A stretch of 64,000 nucleotides of DNA, from NCBI GenBank assembly GCA_002722885.1, contig PBNE01000002.1:310001-374000 (forward strand), read 5' to 3'. Of the stretch, positions 1-9,319 are shown piece by piece (the first letter of the stretch is position 1; every line of letters begins with the position of its first letter). This DNA is from Rhodospirillaceae bacterium. Its GTDB lineage: Bacteria > Pseudomonadota > Alphaproteobacteria > SP197. The notes under the pieces were generated by a model, which saw only the letters and a list, made by a program, of their open reading frames with translations, was not told the DNA's origin and ran no database searches. The position numbers and the translations under genes were made by a program.

Positions 1-45
1 CGGCCACAAGCCGCCCGACCGGGTGATCGATACGCTTCTTTAGCC

Positions 46-1254
46 TCAGCGCGCGAACGCACCCTCGCCGCGCATCGCGTCGGCGATCTGCTTATGGAAG
101 TGCAGCGTGCCGGCATCCCAGTAGGGTGAGAAGCGGCCGCCGTCGTAGGCGTCACAGGTGCGCCCTTCCTGCAGCCTGCGGCAGATACCGGAGTCCTCGG
201 CATTGAGTTGGGCCCAGTCGCTGATCACGGCATCCCGGCCGTCGCGATGCTGTTCGTCACCCACGGCCTCATCCATAAAGTAGAACCAGACATGCATGAT
301 GGTCTTGTCGACGCCGACAGGCTCGTAGCAGAACATGTTGGCGTAGCTCGGGAAGATTGCCATCGTCGCGTTGGGGAAGAGGTTGCAGAACGGTGACACG
401 TCCCGAATCTCGGGCGAGAGATCGGGGAACTCCGGCATGACGGGCGCATCGGGATCGACCGTCAGGCCCAGACCTTCGGACCCGATGACAAACTCATTGA
501 ACATGTGAACGCCGCCCGGCCGCATGCCGGTGCGCTTGTAGACGTCCTGAGCGTCATGCAGGTCGGGATGGACCATGAAGACATGGTAGTTGTCGCAGAA
601 GTTCTCCACCACCAGCTTCCAGTTCGCGTGGAACTCGAACGGCTGGTAGTGCGCCAGGCGCAGCGCGCTGAAGTCCCAGTCACCGTACTCCGTGAACGCT
701 GGCGCCATGTAATCTTCGAAAGCCGGTGCCCGACCATCGATGTTGACGAAGATCCAGTCGTGCCAGGTAGCCGAGCGAACCTCGAACAGGCAATCACGTT
801 CGGCCTTGCTGCCCTCGCGGTCGTGATCCCGGGGGCCGTGGTAGTGCGGCCGGCCGCGCAGGCTGCCATCGAGCCCGAAGGCCCAGCCGTGGTACGGGCA
901 GGTCAGGGCAGCGGCCTTATCCTGATCCTCGATCACCAGCCGCGCGCCGCGATGCGGGCAGACATTAAAGAACACACGGGTCTCACCGTTGCGGTCGGTG
1001 GTCATGACGAGCTGACGGCCGGCGACCTCGATACACTTGACTGCACCGGGTTCGGCGACATCGCTCTTCGGGCCGGCAAACATCCAGCTTCGGGCGAAGA
1101 CGGTCTTGTTTTCGAGCTCCAGGAAGGCCGGATCGGTGAAGGCTTCGTTCGGCAGACCTTTGGCTTCGGCGGTCGACGCATCCATGCTGTCAAGGACGGT
1201 ATCGCTGACCGCCTCGTGCAGCCCATCGGGCCAGAGCATCTGTACAACGTTCAT
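46..1254 (-). CDS. Rieske-type aromatic-ring-hydroxylating dioxygenase, alpha subunit
   Basis: This 402-residue protein is the oxygenase (alpha) subunit of a Rieske non-heme iron dioxygenase. Such enzymes take electrons from a reductase and hydroxylate an aromatic or quaternary-amine substrate. The Rieske [2Fe-2S] ligands are visible as CPHRG near residue 99 and CPYHGW near 119. The mononuclear iron motif follows as D221-x2-H224-x4-H229. I chose the ATG at 1254 because the reading frame upstream lacks family features and would overlap the divergent gene. No ferredoxin, reductase or beta-subunit gene is adjacent, so the redox partners must lie elsewhere and the substrate cannot be named. The family is certain; the reaction is not. 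Confidence 0.9.
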   Translation of the reverse strand: MNVVQMLWPDGLHEAVSDTVLDSMDASTAEAKGLPNEAFTDPAFLELENKTVFARSWMFAGPKSDVAEPGAVKCIEVAGRQLVMTTDRNGETRVFFNVCPHRGARLVIEDQDKAAALTCPYHGWAFGLDGSLRGRPHYHGPRDHDREGSKAERDCLFEVRSATWHDWIFVNIDGRAPAFEDYMAPAFTEYGDWDFSALRLAHYQPFEFHANWKLVVENFCDNYHVFMVHPDLHDAQDVYKRTGMRPGGVHMFNEFVIGSEGLGLTVDPDAPVMPEFPDLSPEIRDVSPFCNLFPNATMAIFPSYANMFCYEPVGVDKTIMHVWFYFMDEAVGDEQHRDGRDAVISDWAQLNAEDSGICRRLQEGRTCDAYDGGRFSPYWDAGTLHFHKQIADAMRGEGAFAR

Positions 1255-1401
1255 CACCCATCTCCATCCGTCAACGGCTGTTGAAAAACCGTACAACCAA
1301 CCGGCAGAATTAGGAAGGGCATGGCGTTGCCGGACGCGAACTGTATGATCCTCACTTGGACACAGCATGGTGCTGAGTCCTCCGCATCGAGCCCTCGGGG
1401 C

Positions 1402-3162
1402 ATGAGCGTCATCCGCCGACTGACGACGATCTTCTACGCCGACGTCCCCGGCTACAGACGTCTGACCGGGGTCGACGAAGTTGGCACCCATCAACGCGTT
1501 ATGGCGATGCTCGACGATGTGACCGCACGGATAAGTGCGGCTGGTGGGACCTTTCTGCGCTATGCGGGCGGCGCAGTCTTGGCAACCTTTCCCAGTGTTG
1601 TTATGGCCGTTGATATCGCTGCCGAAATCCAGAATGCGCTGGCCGACGGGAACGCCGCGCGTGTTCCCGATGATCGAGTCTCGATCCGCATCGGGATCAA
1701 CCTGGGCGACGTCATCAAGGATCGTGGAGAAGTCTACGGCGATGGCGTGAACCTTGCTGCACGCCTCGAAGCGGCTGCGACTCCCGGAGGCGTCTACCTG
1801 TCAGCAGCAGCCGATGACCGGGTTGCGGGAAAGGCAATGGTCACCTTCACCGACGGAGGCGAGCAAGAACTCAAAAACATCGAGCGGCCGGTTCGAATCT
1901 TCCACTGGGCCCCTAGTGAGCAGCTTCCGGACATGGCTCACTCAGCGCCAGCCCTGCCGGACAAGCCCTCAATCGCGATCCTGGCGTTCAACAACATGTC
2001 GGGCGACCCCGAGCAGGAGTACTTCGCCGATGGTGTCACCGAAGACATCATCACCGAACTCTCGAAGTACCGCTCGATCTTCGTCATCGCCCGTAATTCG
2101 AGCTTTGCCTACAAGGGTCATGCGGTCGACATCAAGCAGATCGGCCAGGAACTGGGCGTCCGGCACGTACTCGAGGGCTCGGTCCGCAAGAGCGCACAGC
2201 GGGTCCGGGTCACGGCACAGCTGATCGAAGCGGCGAACGGCAACCATCTCTTGGCGGAACGCTACGACCGCACGCTGGTTGATGTCTTCGAGCTTCAGGA
2301 CGAAATCACCGAAACCATCGTGGCTACCATTCAGCCGGAGCCGGAGGTTGCCGAACGCGAGCGGGCCCGGCGCAAGTCGCCTGAAAATCTCACCGCGTGG
2401 GATCACTACCAGTGCGGCATGTGGCACAGCTACCGCGCCAAACCGGACGACACGGCGCTGGCAGAGAGCTGTTTCCACGACGCCCTGGCGGTCGATGACC
2501 GCTACGCCACTGCGCACGCAGGATTGGGCTACTGCGCGTTTCAGCGCACGCTCTACTATGCCGAGAACGAAAGTCTTGATGATCGTGCCACACTCCTCGA
2601 TCGCGCCATTTCTCACGTCAGAACCGCAGTCGAGATCGATGACCGTGATCCGTTCGGACAGTTTGTCCTGGGCCGGCTCTACGCACTTCGAGGTGACTTC
2701 GATGTGGCAGAGGAACGCCTCCGCCGGGCCATTGAGCTCAATCCCAACTTCGCACTGGCCTATCACGGCCTCGGCTACACCCTGACGTTGAGCGGCCGGG
2801 AGGAGGAAGCGGCCAGCTTGTTCGAGCGAGCCCCGCGGTTCAGTCCCGCCGATCAGTATCACTGGGGCATCTACTCAATGGCGTCGTTCAACCAGGTACC
2901 TCTGGGCAACCATGAGGCCGCAGTCGAATACGCCCGCAAGGGCGTGCGTGACATGCCCAATATCTTCTGGGCGCGCGTTCACCTGATATCGGCGTTGAGC
3001 AAACTTGGGCGAGATGACGAGGCACGGCGTGCGGCCGACGAAATCCTGAAGGTGCTGCGCGAGTTCACGACGGCCATGATCGACAGAGCAATCGTGATCA
3101 AGAACCCCGAGGTCCGGGAACGCTACCTTGCCAGCCTTCACAAGGCCGTGCTGCCGGCATGA
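1402..3162 (+). CDS. Class III nucleotide cyclase-like / TolB-like / TPR protein, second metal Asp replaced by Gly
   Basis: This 586-residue protein has a class III adenylate/guanylate cyclase homology domain (about 1-170), a TolB/FlgO-like domain (about 190-320, starting near KPSIAILAFNNMSGDPEQEY) and C-terminal TPR-like helices. The first metal-binding Asp is present (D14 in IFYADVPGY). The second conserved Asp is Gly57 (YAGGAVLATF, codon GGC at 1570), whereas the paralogue at 5086 has YAGDAVLATF. The transition-state Asn and Arg are kept in GVNLAARLE. The family makes cAMP or cGMP and the TPR part usually mediates protein contacts. This copy may be a weak enzyme or a pseudo-cyclase. The start at 1402 matches the start of the paralogue; an in-frame ATG at 1321 adds 27 unconserved residues. 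Confidence 0.85.
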   Translation: MSVIRRLTTIFYADVPGYRRLTGVDEVGTHQRVMAMLDDVTARISAAGGTFLRYAGGAVLATFPSVVMAVDIAAEIQNALADGNAARVPDDRVSIRIGINLGDVIKDRGEVYGDGVNLAARLEAAATPGGVYLSAAADDRVAGKAMVTFTDGGEQELKNIERPVRIFHWAPSEQLPDMAHSAPALPDKPSIAILAFNNMSGDPEQEYFADGVTEDIITELSKYRSIFVIARNSSFAYKGHAVDIKQIGQELGVRHVLEGSVRKSAQRVRVTAQLIEAANGNHLLAERYDRTLVDVFELQDEITETIVATIQPEPEVAERERARRKSPENLTAWDHYQCGMWHSYRAKPDDTALAESCFHDALAVDDRYATAHAGLGYCAFQRTLYYAENESLDDRATLLDRAISHVRTAVEIDDRDPFGQFVLGRLYALRGDFDVAEERLRRAIELNPNFALAYHGLGYTLTLSGREEEAASLFERAPRFSPADQYHWGIYSMASFNQVPLGNHEAAVEYARKGVRDMPNIFWARVHLISALSKLGRDDEARRAADEILKVLREFTTAMIDRAIVIKNPEVRERYLASLHKAVLPA

Positions 3163-3267
3163 GCCGCGCCACATGTAGTCAGGCGACCGGGCCATCAAAG
3201 CTGCAGCGGGCTCTGTGCAGCCTCGCTCCGTTGTGGCACCATCGCGTTCCTTCGCCGGAGGCAGACC

Positions 3268-4515
3268 ATGAATCGGCCCGATAGCACCGCACCAGGACCC
3301 TTTGTCCCGCCGCTGCAGCTGACCGCGGGTGCGCCGCCGCCCGTCGCAGCCCACGGCGGCCTGTCCTACATGTCGTTTGATCGGGATGGCGATGCAGGCA
3401 CCGCCGAGGCGATCAGGGACGCGATGGCCCAGATGGCCAAAGGCAAGGTCCAGGCCTTTGTTGAGAAGCTGGAGGCCGCACCGCCCGGCCCGGTCGAGAC
3501 GCAATGGGGGCCTGGCTTTCGCAGCGCTGAGGAGTGCATCGCGCATATCCGAAACACCGGCATCACCGCACCGGAAGGCGGTGTGGTCGTACCGTTGCGC
3601 TACACGGTACTGGAGGAACCCAGCTACGTCGCGGTGTCGTCGAACGCCGTGTGGCGTGATCCCGCCCGCACAGAAGAACAGGAGGCCTTGCGCAAGAGCG
3701 AAGAACTCCTGAGCAAGCGTACGCTCTATTTCCCCCAGGTCCTGCGCGACGCCCGGCGTATCGGCGAGTACTACCCCGGCCTGTCACCGGAGAGCCCGGA
3801 GTGCATGGACCGTCTGGGTGTGGCCCTGGCGCATTGCGAGTCGGCCTGCCGCAACTTCTATGATCACGAGGAGGTCGAGGCTGTCTTCTATCCGGAGATG
3901 GAGCGGCTCCTGCTCGACTTCTTCCCCGGCGCCACCGATGCGCTGGTCTACAACCACGACCTCTTCAACAAGGATTTCGAGGGCGACCCGTCCGAAGACC
4001 AGGACGCCAAGAACCCCGGGGTGAACACGAACTATGTGAATCTCGTCCACAACGATCTCAACGACAACTCGGGCCGGGTTCGCTGCCGCGAGCTCTTGAT
4101 CCGGAACCTCCGGAATTTCGGACGGACCCAGCATTACACCGAGGCCGAGGCAGACGCGAAGATGAGCCGCCGGTTCATGTCGATCAATCTCGCCAAGCCG
4201 ATGGAGACCGTCCAGCAATGGCCCTTCGTGCTGGCCGCCTGGCCGTCCTTTGCCGATCAGCCCTACATCACGAACTACCGCATCTATGACGATCGGGTCG
4301 GCGAGACCACACGCTTTGCCTACCGACCCGAGCACGAGTGGTACTGGCTTCCGCAGCAGGGCCCGGCCGAGGTATCGATGCTGAAGTGTTACGATTCGGT
4401 CACCGACGGCTCGGTGTCACGCTGGTCGTTCCACAGCGCCTGCCAGGACCCCACGGCACCGGCCGGCGTGCCCAACCGCCAGAACATCGTCGTCCGGTCC
4501 TTTGTATTCTTCTGA
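3268..4515 (+). CDS. CmcJ/NvfI-family putative Fe/2-oxoglutarate oxygenase
   Basis: This 415-residue protein resembles the CmcJ/NvfI family, which includes the cephamycin 7-alpha-hydroxylation protein and fungal hydroxylase/desaturases. The best landmark is the H-x-D motif in VHNDLNDNSGR (H261, D263). It is followed by the family pattern of R-rich strands, a segment on N-L-A-K-P-M, and a C-terminal HEWYWLPQQGPAEVSMLKCYDS block that matches the usual HRWYYFP-type block. About 100 N-terminal residues precede the conserved core. It lies 105 nt after the cyclase-like gene and 30 nt before the GFA gene, so it may share a transcript with the latter. The substrate is unknown. The assignment is by motif recognition. 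Confidence 0.7.
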   Translation: MNRPDSTAPGPFVPPLQLTAGAPPPVAAHGGLSYMSFDRDGDAGTAEAIRDAMAQMAKGKVQAFVEKLEAAPPGPVETQWGPGFRSAEECIAHIRNTGITAPEGGVVVPLRYTVLEEPSYVAVSSNAVWRDPARTEEQEALRKSEELLSKRTLYFPQVLRDARRIGEYYPGLSPESPECMDRLGVALAHCESACRNFYDHEEVEAVFYPEMERLLLDFFPGATDALVYNHDLFNKDFEGDPSEDQDAKNPGVNTNYVNLVHNDLNDNSGRVRCRELLIRNLRNFGRTQHYTEAEADAKMSRRFMSINLAKPMETVQQWPFVLAAWPSFADQPYITNYRIYDDRVGETTRFAYRPEHEWYWLPQQGPAEVSMLKCYDSVTDGSVSRWSFHSACQDPTAPAGVPNRQNIVVRSFVFF

Positions 4516-4545
4516 CCCATTCGACCCAGCAACAGGAATCAAACC

Positions 4546-4995
4546 ATGAGTGACACCAAGGATATGACCGGCGGTTGCATGTGCGGCGCCGTCCGCTTCG
4601 TAGCCTCCGGCGCGCCCTTCGATGTGACCCACTGCCATTGCCACAGCTGCCGCAAGCACAACGGTGCCGCTGTGGTCACCCTGGCGGGCTACAAGGCATC
4701 CGATGTCGCGTTCAGCGGCACCGAACGGAAATTCTACGAGTCCTCCCCCGGCGTGAAGCGCGCCTTCTGCGGCGACTGCGGCGCACCGCTGACCTGGGAA
4801 GGCGACGGCGGCGAGCTGGGTGCGATCATCGAGTTCCACATCAGCACCCTCGACCACCCCGAAGATCTGAAGCCCACGGCCCATGCCTTCGAGGTCGAAC
4901 GGCTGCCCTGGATGGAGGTCGCCGACGATCTGCCGCGCTACGAAGGCTTCCCCGGTGTGGGAACGCCCTTGCGCCATGGCCCTGTCGACACGTAA
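4546..4995 (+). CDS. GFA (glutathione-dependent formaldehyde-activating-like) zinc protein
   Basis: This 149-residue protein belongs to the GFA/CENP-V fold, a small zinc-binding domain. Two zinc sites are visible: GGCMCGAVRF with THCHCHSCRKHNG in the first third, and FCGDCGAPLTW near residue 80. The length is normal for the family. Despite the name, most members have no proven role in formaldehyde detoxification, so I infer only zinc binding and possibly a glutathione-linked activity. It follows the CmcJ-like gene by 30 nt with the same orientation, suggesting co-transcription. The downstream gene is the broken cyclase copy, 90 nt away. Confidence 0.85.
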   Translation: MSDTKDMTGGCMCGAVRFVASGAPFDVTHCHCHSCRKHNGAAVVTLAGYKASDVAFSGTERKFYESSPGVKRAFCGDCGAPLTWEGDGGELGAIIEFHISTLDHPEDLKPTAHAFEVERLPWMEVADDLPRYEGFPGVGTPLRHGPVDT

Positions 4996-5085
4996 GGGGG
5001 TAGTTCCTGAAGCTTTGGCAGTTCTGGTGACGATCAATTCCACAGGTTCCCCGGTGGAGCAGCGGCTCAAGACGGCAGTTGCCTC

Positions 5086-6735
5086 GTGACTGTCCCCCGT
5101 CGCCTTGTCGCCATCTTCTACGCCGACGTCGCGGGCTACAGCCGCCTGACAGGTGCCGACGATGTGGGAACGCACCAGCGTATCATGGCGATGCTGGATG
5201 ATGTGACCGCTCGGATCGGCGCAGCAGGCGGCACCGTGCTGCGCTACGCCGGTGACGCTGTTCTGGCGACCTTTCCCAGCGTCGTGCTAGCGGTCGATGC
5301 CGCCGCTGCGGTCCAGGGTGGTCTTGCCAAGGACAACGCCGACATACCTGAAGGCGAACGTATCAACATCCGGATCGGTATCAATCTGGGCGATGTGATC
5401 GAGGACCGTGGCGAGTTCTATGGGGATGGCGTGAATCTGGCTGCGCGGCTGGAAGCCGCAGCGGAGCCGGGTGGCATCCGTCTTTCAGCCGCGGCGCATG
5501 ACCAAATCATGGGCAAGGCGTCCGTTACGTTCATCGATGGTGACAAACAGGACTTCAATAATATCGACAGGCCTGTTGGCATCTTCCATTGGACGCCGGG
5601 AACTCTAGCAGAGGGCACCGCAGGCGACTGACGCACCGCCACGCCGCAAAACAAACCCTCGATTGCTGTCCCGGCGCTCAACAACATGTCGGGCGATCCC
5701 GAACAGGAGTACTTCTCCGACGGCATCACAGAAGACATCATCACTGAGCTCAGTCGCTTCCGGGAGCTCCAGGTGGTTGCGCGCAACTCGAGCTTCGCCT
5801 TCAAGGGCGAGGCCGTCGACATCAAGGAGGTCGGCCAGAAACTCGGCTCGGACTACGTCGTCGAGGGCAGCGTCAGAAAGGCCGGAAACCGGGTCCGCGT
5901 CGCCCTGCAGCTGATCGATGCGGCGGACGGCAATCACATCTAGGTCGAACGCTACGACCGCGATATCGACGATATCTTCGAGGTTCAGGACGAGATCAGC
6001 CGCACCAACGTCGGAGCCTTGGCACAGCGCCTGCGCGGCGCTCTGGTCGAGGGCACCTATCACAAGCCGAGCCATAACCTGACGGCCTACGACCACTACC
6101 TGCGCGGCCGCTGGCTTATGGAGAACACCGCGACCCCCGGCCAGCCCGAGGCCTTCGAGTGGCTGGAGAAGGCGATCGCGATCGATCCGCGCTGCGCCCA
6201 CGCCTATGCCAGCATCGGTTGGGAGCTGGCCTACATGCACTTCAACTTCCAACCCTGGACCGACGATCTTCGCCGGCGCGCCCGCGACCATCTTGAAAAG
6301 GCACTGGAGTTCGGCGACGGCGACACCACGATGCAAAGCATGGCGGCCGACGCCTATGCCTGCCTGGGCGACAATGAGCAGGCGATCAACCAGGGCAAGC
6401 GCGCCATCACGCTCAACCCCAACGACGTCCAGGCCATTTTCGGCGACGGCCTCGCGCTGGCTTACGGCGGCCGTCCCGACGAGGCCATCACGCTCCTGAT
6501 GCGGGCCCATGAGCTCGATCCGCAGGCGCCGGGCTTCATGATGGAGAACGTCGCCGAATGCCACTACATGCTGGGCAACTAGCGGGCGGCCATCGAGATC
6601 TAACAAGCAGTAGCGCACCATGCCGCCCCATGGTCACGCCAACCTCGCCGCCTACTACGCCCAGCTCGGAGAGACCGATCAGGTTGCCGCCGCCGTCGCC
6701 GACTTCGAACGCGCAAGGCAGGCGTGCCGGACTGA
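5086..6735 (+). pseudogene. Broken paralogue of the cyclase/TolB-like/TPR gene at 1402
   Basis: The frame from a GTG at 5086 encodes a clear class III cyclase domain with both metal Asp residues (D14, and D57 in YAGDAVLATF). It then meets TGA at 5629. Similarity to the paralogue continues in the same frame: the TolB-like part starts near 5650, with TAG at 5941 where relatives have Trp in GNHLWAERYDR. TPR helices run to TAG at 6580 and TAA at 6601, and the last recognisable segment (from about 6620) is in another frame. So there are four in-frame stops and one frameshift. The first 181 residues could still be translated as a free cyclase domain. The 3' end abuts the convergent oxygenase gene. 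Confidence 0.9.
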
Positions 6736-6747
6736 ACGGTCGCGCCG

Positions 6748-7728
6748 TCAGGCCGCCGTCTTGGCCTCGAAGCGGTCGGGATACTCGTTGACCAGATGGC
6801 GGGCGTAACTCACCGCCGGGCCACCTGACGGCGCGACGACGTCGGTCTCGAAGTCCGGCTCGACAAACAGACCCACCGAGCAGCGGTCGAACCCCTGACT
6901 CAGGACACGATGCCGGGTGGCGTCCAGGCGCCCGCCAGTCAGCCCATGCATCAGGTCGCCCATGTGGATCGAGAGCACATCGGCCCGTGCTTCCACCTCT
7001 CGCCAGACACTGTCGCGTCCCTGCATCTGCAGCCCGCCCCTGTGGTCCTGCCAGAGCACCGACATCAGGCCCGTGTCGATATGGGCACTTCCAACCAGGC
7101 GGCGGCCGTCGCCGATCTCATCGGGGGGCAAACCGTCTTCGGCGATCACTTCGAAGCCCTCAGGCATGGGGGCATAGTGCAACAACCGCAGGGTCCCGTT
7201 GCAGCTGCCTGCCGCCGCGATCACCGTCTCATCCCCGAGGCCCAGACCGCGCGCGGCTGCCGCCATCACGGCCACACCGATCGCGCGTTCCTCGCGAAAC
7301 AGCGAAAGCAGCTTCGTCCGCCATCCCACGACGGGCTCCCTGTCCGGCCAGACATTGTCCTCGCGGAAAGACTCCGCACCCGGCACGTCGGGCGATGTCA
7401 TTGCAGGTTCAGGCCCGATATCGAAGATCTCGTGGTGCGAAAAATGAGGTTCGTCGGGCAGGGGATAATAGCCGCGATAGATGTTGGGATGGGTCGCACG
7501 GTCACTCTGTGTGGCACAGGCCATTTTGTCTTCCTGCCTAAGGTCGAAGAACCGCAGGATTTCGGAGATGCGGGTGTCATGGCCGTCGCAGCCCGGAAAT
7601 CCAGTGGCGACAAAGCTGGCTTCGCTCTCCAGAACCTCCGCGATCCTTCGATCAAGGGCGGGTTCCGCGCCACCCGCAAAGAGCGGCGCGATGTCGAGCT
7701 CGGTCGTAGTGGGAATGGTCAACGTCAT
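6748..7728 (-). CDS. Isopenicillin-N-synthase-like 2-oxoglutarate/Fe(II) oxygenase, copy A
   Basis: This 326-residue protein is a double-stranded beta-helix oxygenase of the IPNS/2OG-Fe(II) superfamily. The iron ligands are H216 and D218 (SAHIDTG) and H273 (ATRHRVL); the co-substrate Arg is R282 in the RCS motif. The N-terminal helical part (SFVATGFPG..) and the FSHHEIFDIGPE segment are typical of the class. The ATG at 7728 gives a 10-nt gap from the upstream homologue; the longer frame to 7797 would overlap it. With copy B it forms a two-gene operon that looks like a tandem duplication. The substrate is unknown, as these enzymes hydroxylate, desaturate or cyclise small molecules. Confidence 0.88.
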   Translation of the reverse strand: MTLTIPTTTELDIAPLFAGGAEPALDRRIAEVLESEASFVATGFPGCDGHDTRISEILRFFDLRQEDKMACATQSDRATHPNIYRGYYPLPDEPHFSHHEIFDIGPEPAMTSPDVPGAESFREDNVWPDREPVVGWRTKLLSLFREERAIGVAVMAAAARGLGLGDETVIAAAGSCNGTLRLLHYAPMPEGFEVIAEDGLPPDEIGDGRRLVGSAHIDTGLMSVLWQDHRGGLQMQGRDSVWREVEARADVLSIHMGDLMHGLTGGRLDATRHRVLSQGFDRCSVGLFVEPDFETDVVAPSGGPAVSYARHLVNEYPDRFEAKTAA

Positions 7729-7738
7729 CGCTACCGTC

Positions 7739-8749
7739 TCACTCCGCGACAGCGTCGCCCATGACATCGGCGTAGTGGTCGAGACCGGCAAAATCATGCT
7801 TCATGTGATCGGCGTAGGTGATCGGCGGCGCCCCGGAATCATGACTGATAACGGCCGTGAACATCGGCTCCAGGAACATACCCATGGAGCAACGATCGCG
7901 TCCCGTGCCGATGACCCGGTGCGGCGTCCCTTTCAGGCGTCCCTCCGTCATCTTTTCGAGCGCCTGACCGCAATGGATTGACAACGCCCCGGGCCGTGCA
8001 GGAACCTCGCGCCACCGGCCGTCATCACCTTCGTACTGCAAGCCGCCGACATCGTCCTGCCAGAGCAGCGACAGCGCGCAGGCATCGACATGGCTTCGTG
8101 TGATGATCCTTCGACCCATTCCGTCGACCACTTCGGGCAGTTCTTCGCCGGTCGCCGCAACAAAGTCATCGGGGACAGGCGGGTAATGCAAGATGCGCAG
8201 GGTTCCGTTGTCGTCGTCGAAAGCCGCCATGAAGGTGTCGACATCAAGCGCCAGAGACCGTGCGAGAGCCGCCATCACCGCCACGACGATCTCGCGTAGT
8301 TCGGCAAGAAGCGCGAGAGCCTCATCAGCCCAACCCGGCTTCGGCGCGGGATCCGGCCATTGGTTCATCTCCTCCAGGAAAACCTTCACAGGGTGGCCAT
8401 CCGGTGCCTGTGAGGGCATAGCGGGTCCGTAGTCGAAGATCTCGTTGTGTGCCCAGCCCCGACTACGCGGAAGCGGGAAGAAGCCGCGATAACAATGGCT
8501 GGCCTCGGGTCGGAAACGACGTGTGGCGAGCGCCATGCGCTGGTCTTCCGGTAGATCAAAGAAGGTCAGCAAGCGACCGATCCGCGCGTCGAGTTCGTCG
8601 CTGCGGGGAAAGCCTGTTGTGATGAAACCGTTGCACCGTTTCATGGCAGAAAGCACGGCCCGGTCGGTCTCGATGCCAGCGCCGGATGATCCGGCCTGAA
8701 ACAACGCAGCGATATCAACGGTGGCGATGCCTTCGAGGCGCTCGCTCAT
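7739..8749 (-). CDS. Isopenicillin-N-synthase-like 2-oxoglutarate/Fe(II) oxygenase, copy B
   Basis: This 336-residue homologue of the downstream gene keeps the same layout: TTGFPRSDE near residue 45, HNEIFDYGP near 101, iron ligands H220 and D222 (SHVDACALSLLW) and H277 (TPHRVI), and an R-x-S pair at R286. The two copies can be aligned by eye over their whole length but differ clearly, so the duplication is old. The ATG at 8749 is chosen; the ATG 15 codons upstream adds unconserved residues. It is the first gene of the pair. About 170 nt without a supported gene separate it from dsrE. Confidence 0.87.
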   Translation of the reverse strand: MSERLEGIATVDIAALFQAGSSGAGIETDRAVLSAMKRCNGFITTGFPRSDELDARIGRLLTFFDLPEDQRMALATRRFRPEASHCYRGFFPLPRSRGWAHNEIFDYGPAMPSQAPDGHPVKVFLEEMNQWPDPAPKPGWADEALALLAELREIVVAVMAALARSLALDVDTFMAAFDDDNGTLRILHYPPVPDDFVAATGEELPEVVDGMGRRIITRSHVDACALSLLWQDDVGGLQYEGDDGRWREVPARPGALSIHCGQALEKMTEGRLKGTPHRVIGTGRDRCSMGMFLEPMFTAVISHDSGAPPITYADHMKHDFAGLDHYADVMGDAVAE

Positions 8750-8923
8750 GTCCGAATCTCCGGCTCCGCGGAAGGGCGGTCGGACAAGGCGCAAACAACC
8801 ATCCGACTCGCCTCCTGGGGGGGTAAAAGATGGTCCTTGTTCGCGAGACGCCGTGTACCAGACGACGCGGTAACCATGAAAGAGATGGTCACGCCGGTCA
8901 AGAAGACAGCAAGGGCCAGTCGG

Positions 8924-9319
8924 CTAAAGGCTGACGATCTGTCCGTCGCCCACAGTCTGATAGAAGGTGACCAGACCGGTGACCTCGACACCGAGATCGT
9001 CGCGCAACGCATCTTCGGCGACATCCAGGCCCTTGAGCCCGGCCTCGCAGACCATCATGCCGACGTCGAGCGCCGTGCAGGCCTGGAGCAGGGTCTCCAT
9101 GTCGGCCACACCCCGGCCCTTGAGGTCGTCGTCGCGGTCCGAACCCGCCAACCTGCGCCAGCCTTCCCCGGACTCCAGTAGCGGCACGGCATCCATGGTG
9201 ACAAACACGGTGACCGGACGGTCGATGGCGGCAGCCGCCGATGCCATCATCAGCGCGTAGTGCACACGGGTGTAGTCGCCCGAGAGCACGACAAGCCCGA
9301 GCGGCGTGGCAACGGTCAC
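8924..9319 (-). CDS. DsrE-like family protein
   Basis: This 131-residue protein has a DsrE/DsrF-type fold signature: an N-terminal strand LGLVVLSGDYTRVHYALMMA, a central VTVFVTMDAVPLL strand, and a later MMVCEAGLKGLDVAED helix with one conserved-looking Cys. Family members carry or relay sulfur, or act as peroxiredoxin-like small proteins. The start is a GTG at 9319 that overlaps the moeB stop codon (GTGA), so the two genes are probably translationally coupled. The coupling to an E1-like sulfur-carrier activator fits a role in sulfur relay, but this is inference. Confidence 0.75.
   Translation of the reverse strand: MTVATPLGLVVLSGDYTRVHYALMMASAAAAIDRPVTVFVTMDAVPLLESGEGWRRLAGSDRDDDLKGRGVADMETLLQACTALDVGMMVCEAGLKGLDVAEDALRDDLGVEVTGLVTFYQTVGDGQIVSL

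Noticed and set aside
8746..9024. A small membrane protein of up to 92 residues on the - strand between dsrE and the oxygenase pair
   Set aside because: There is one hydrophobic stretch, but the frame overlaps dsrE in its first half, has no good start for the rest, and resembles no family I know.
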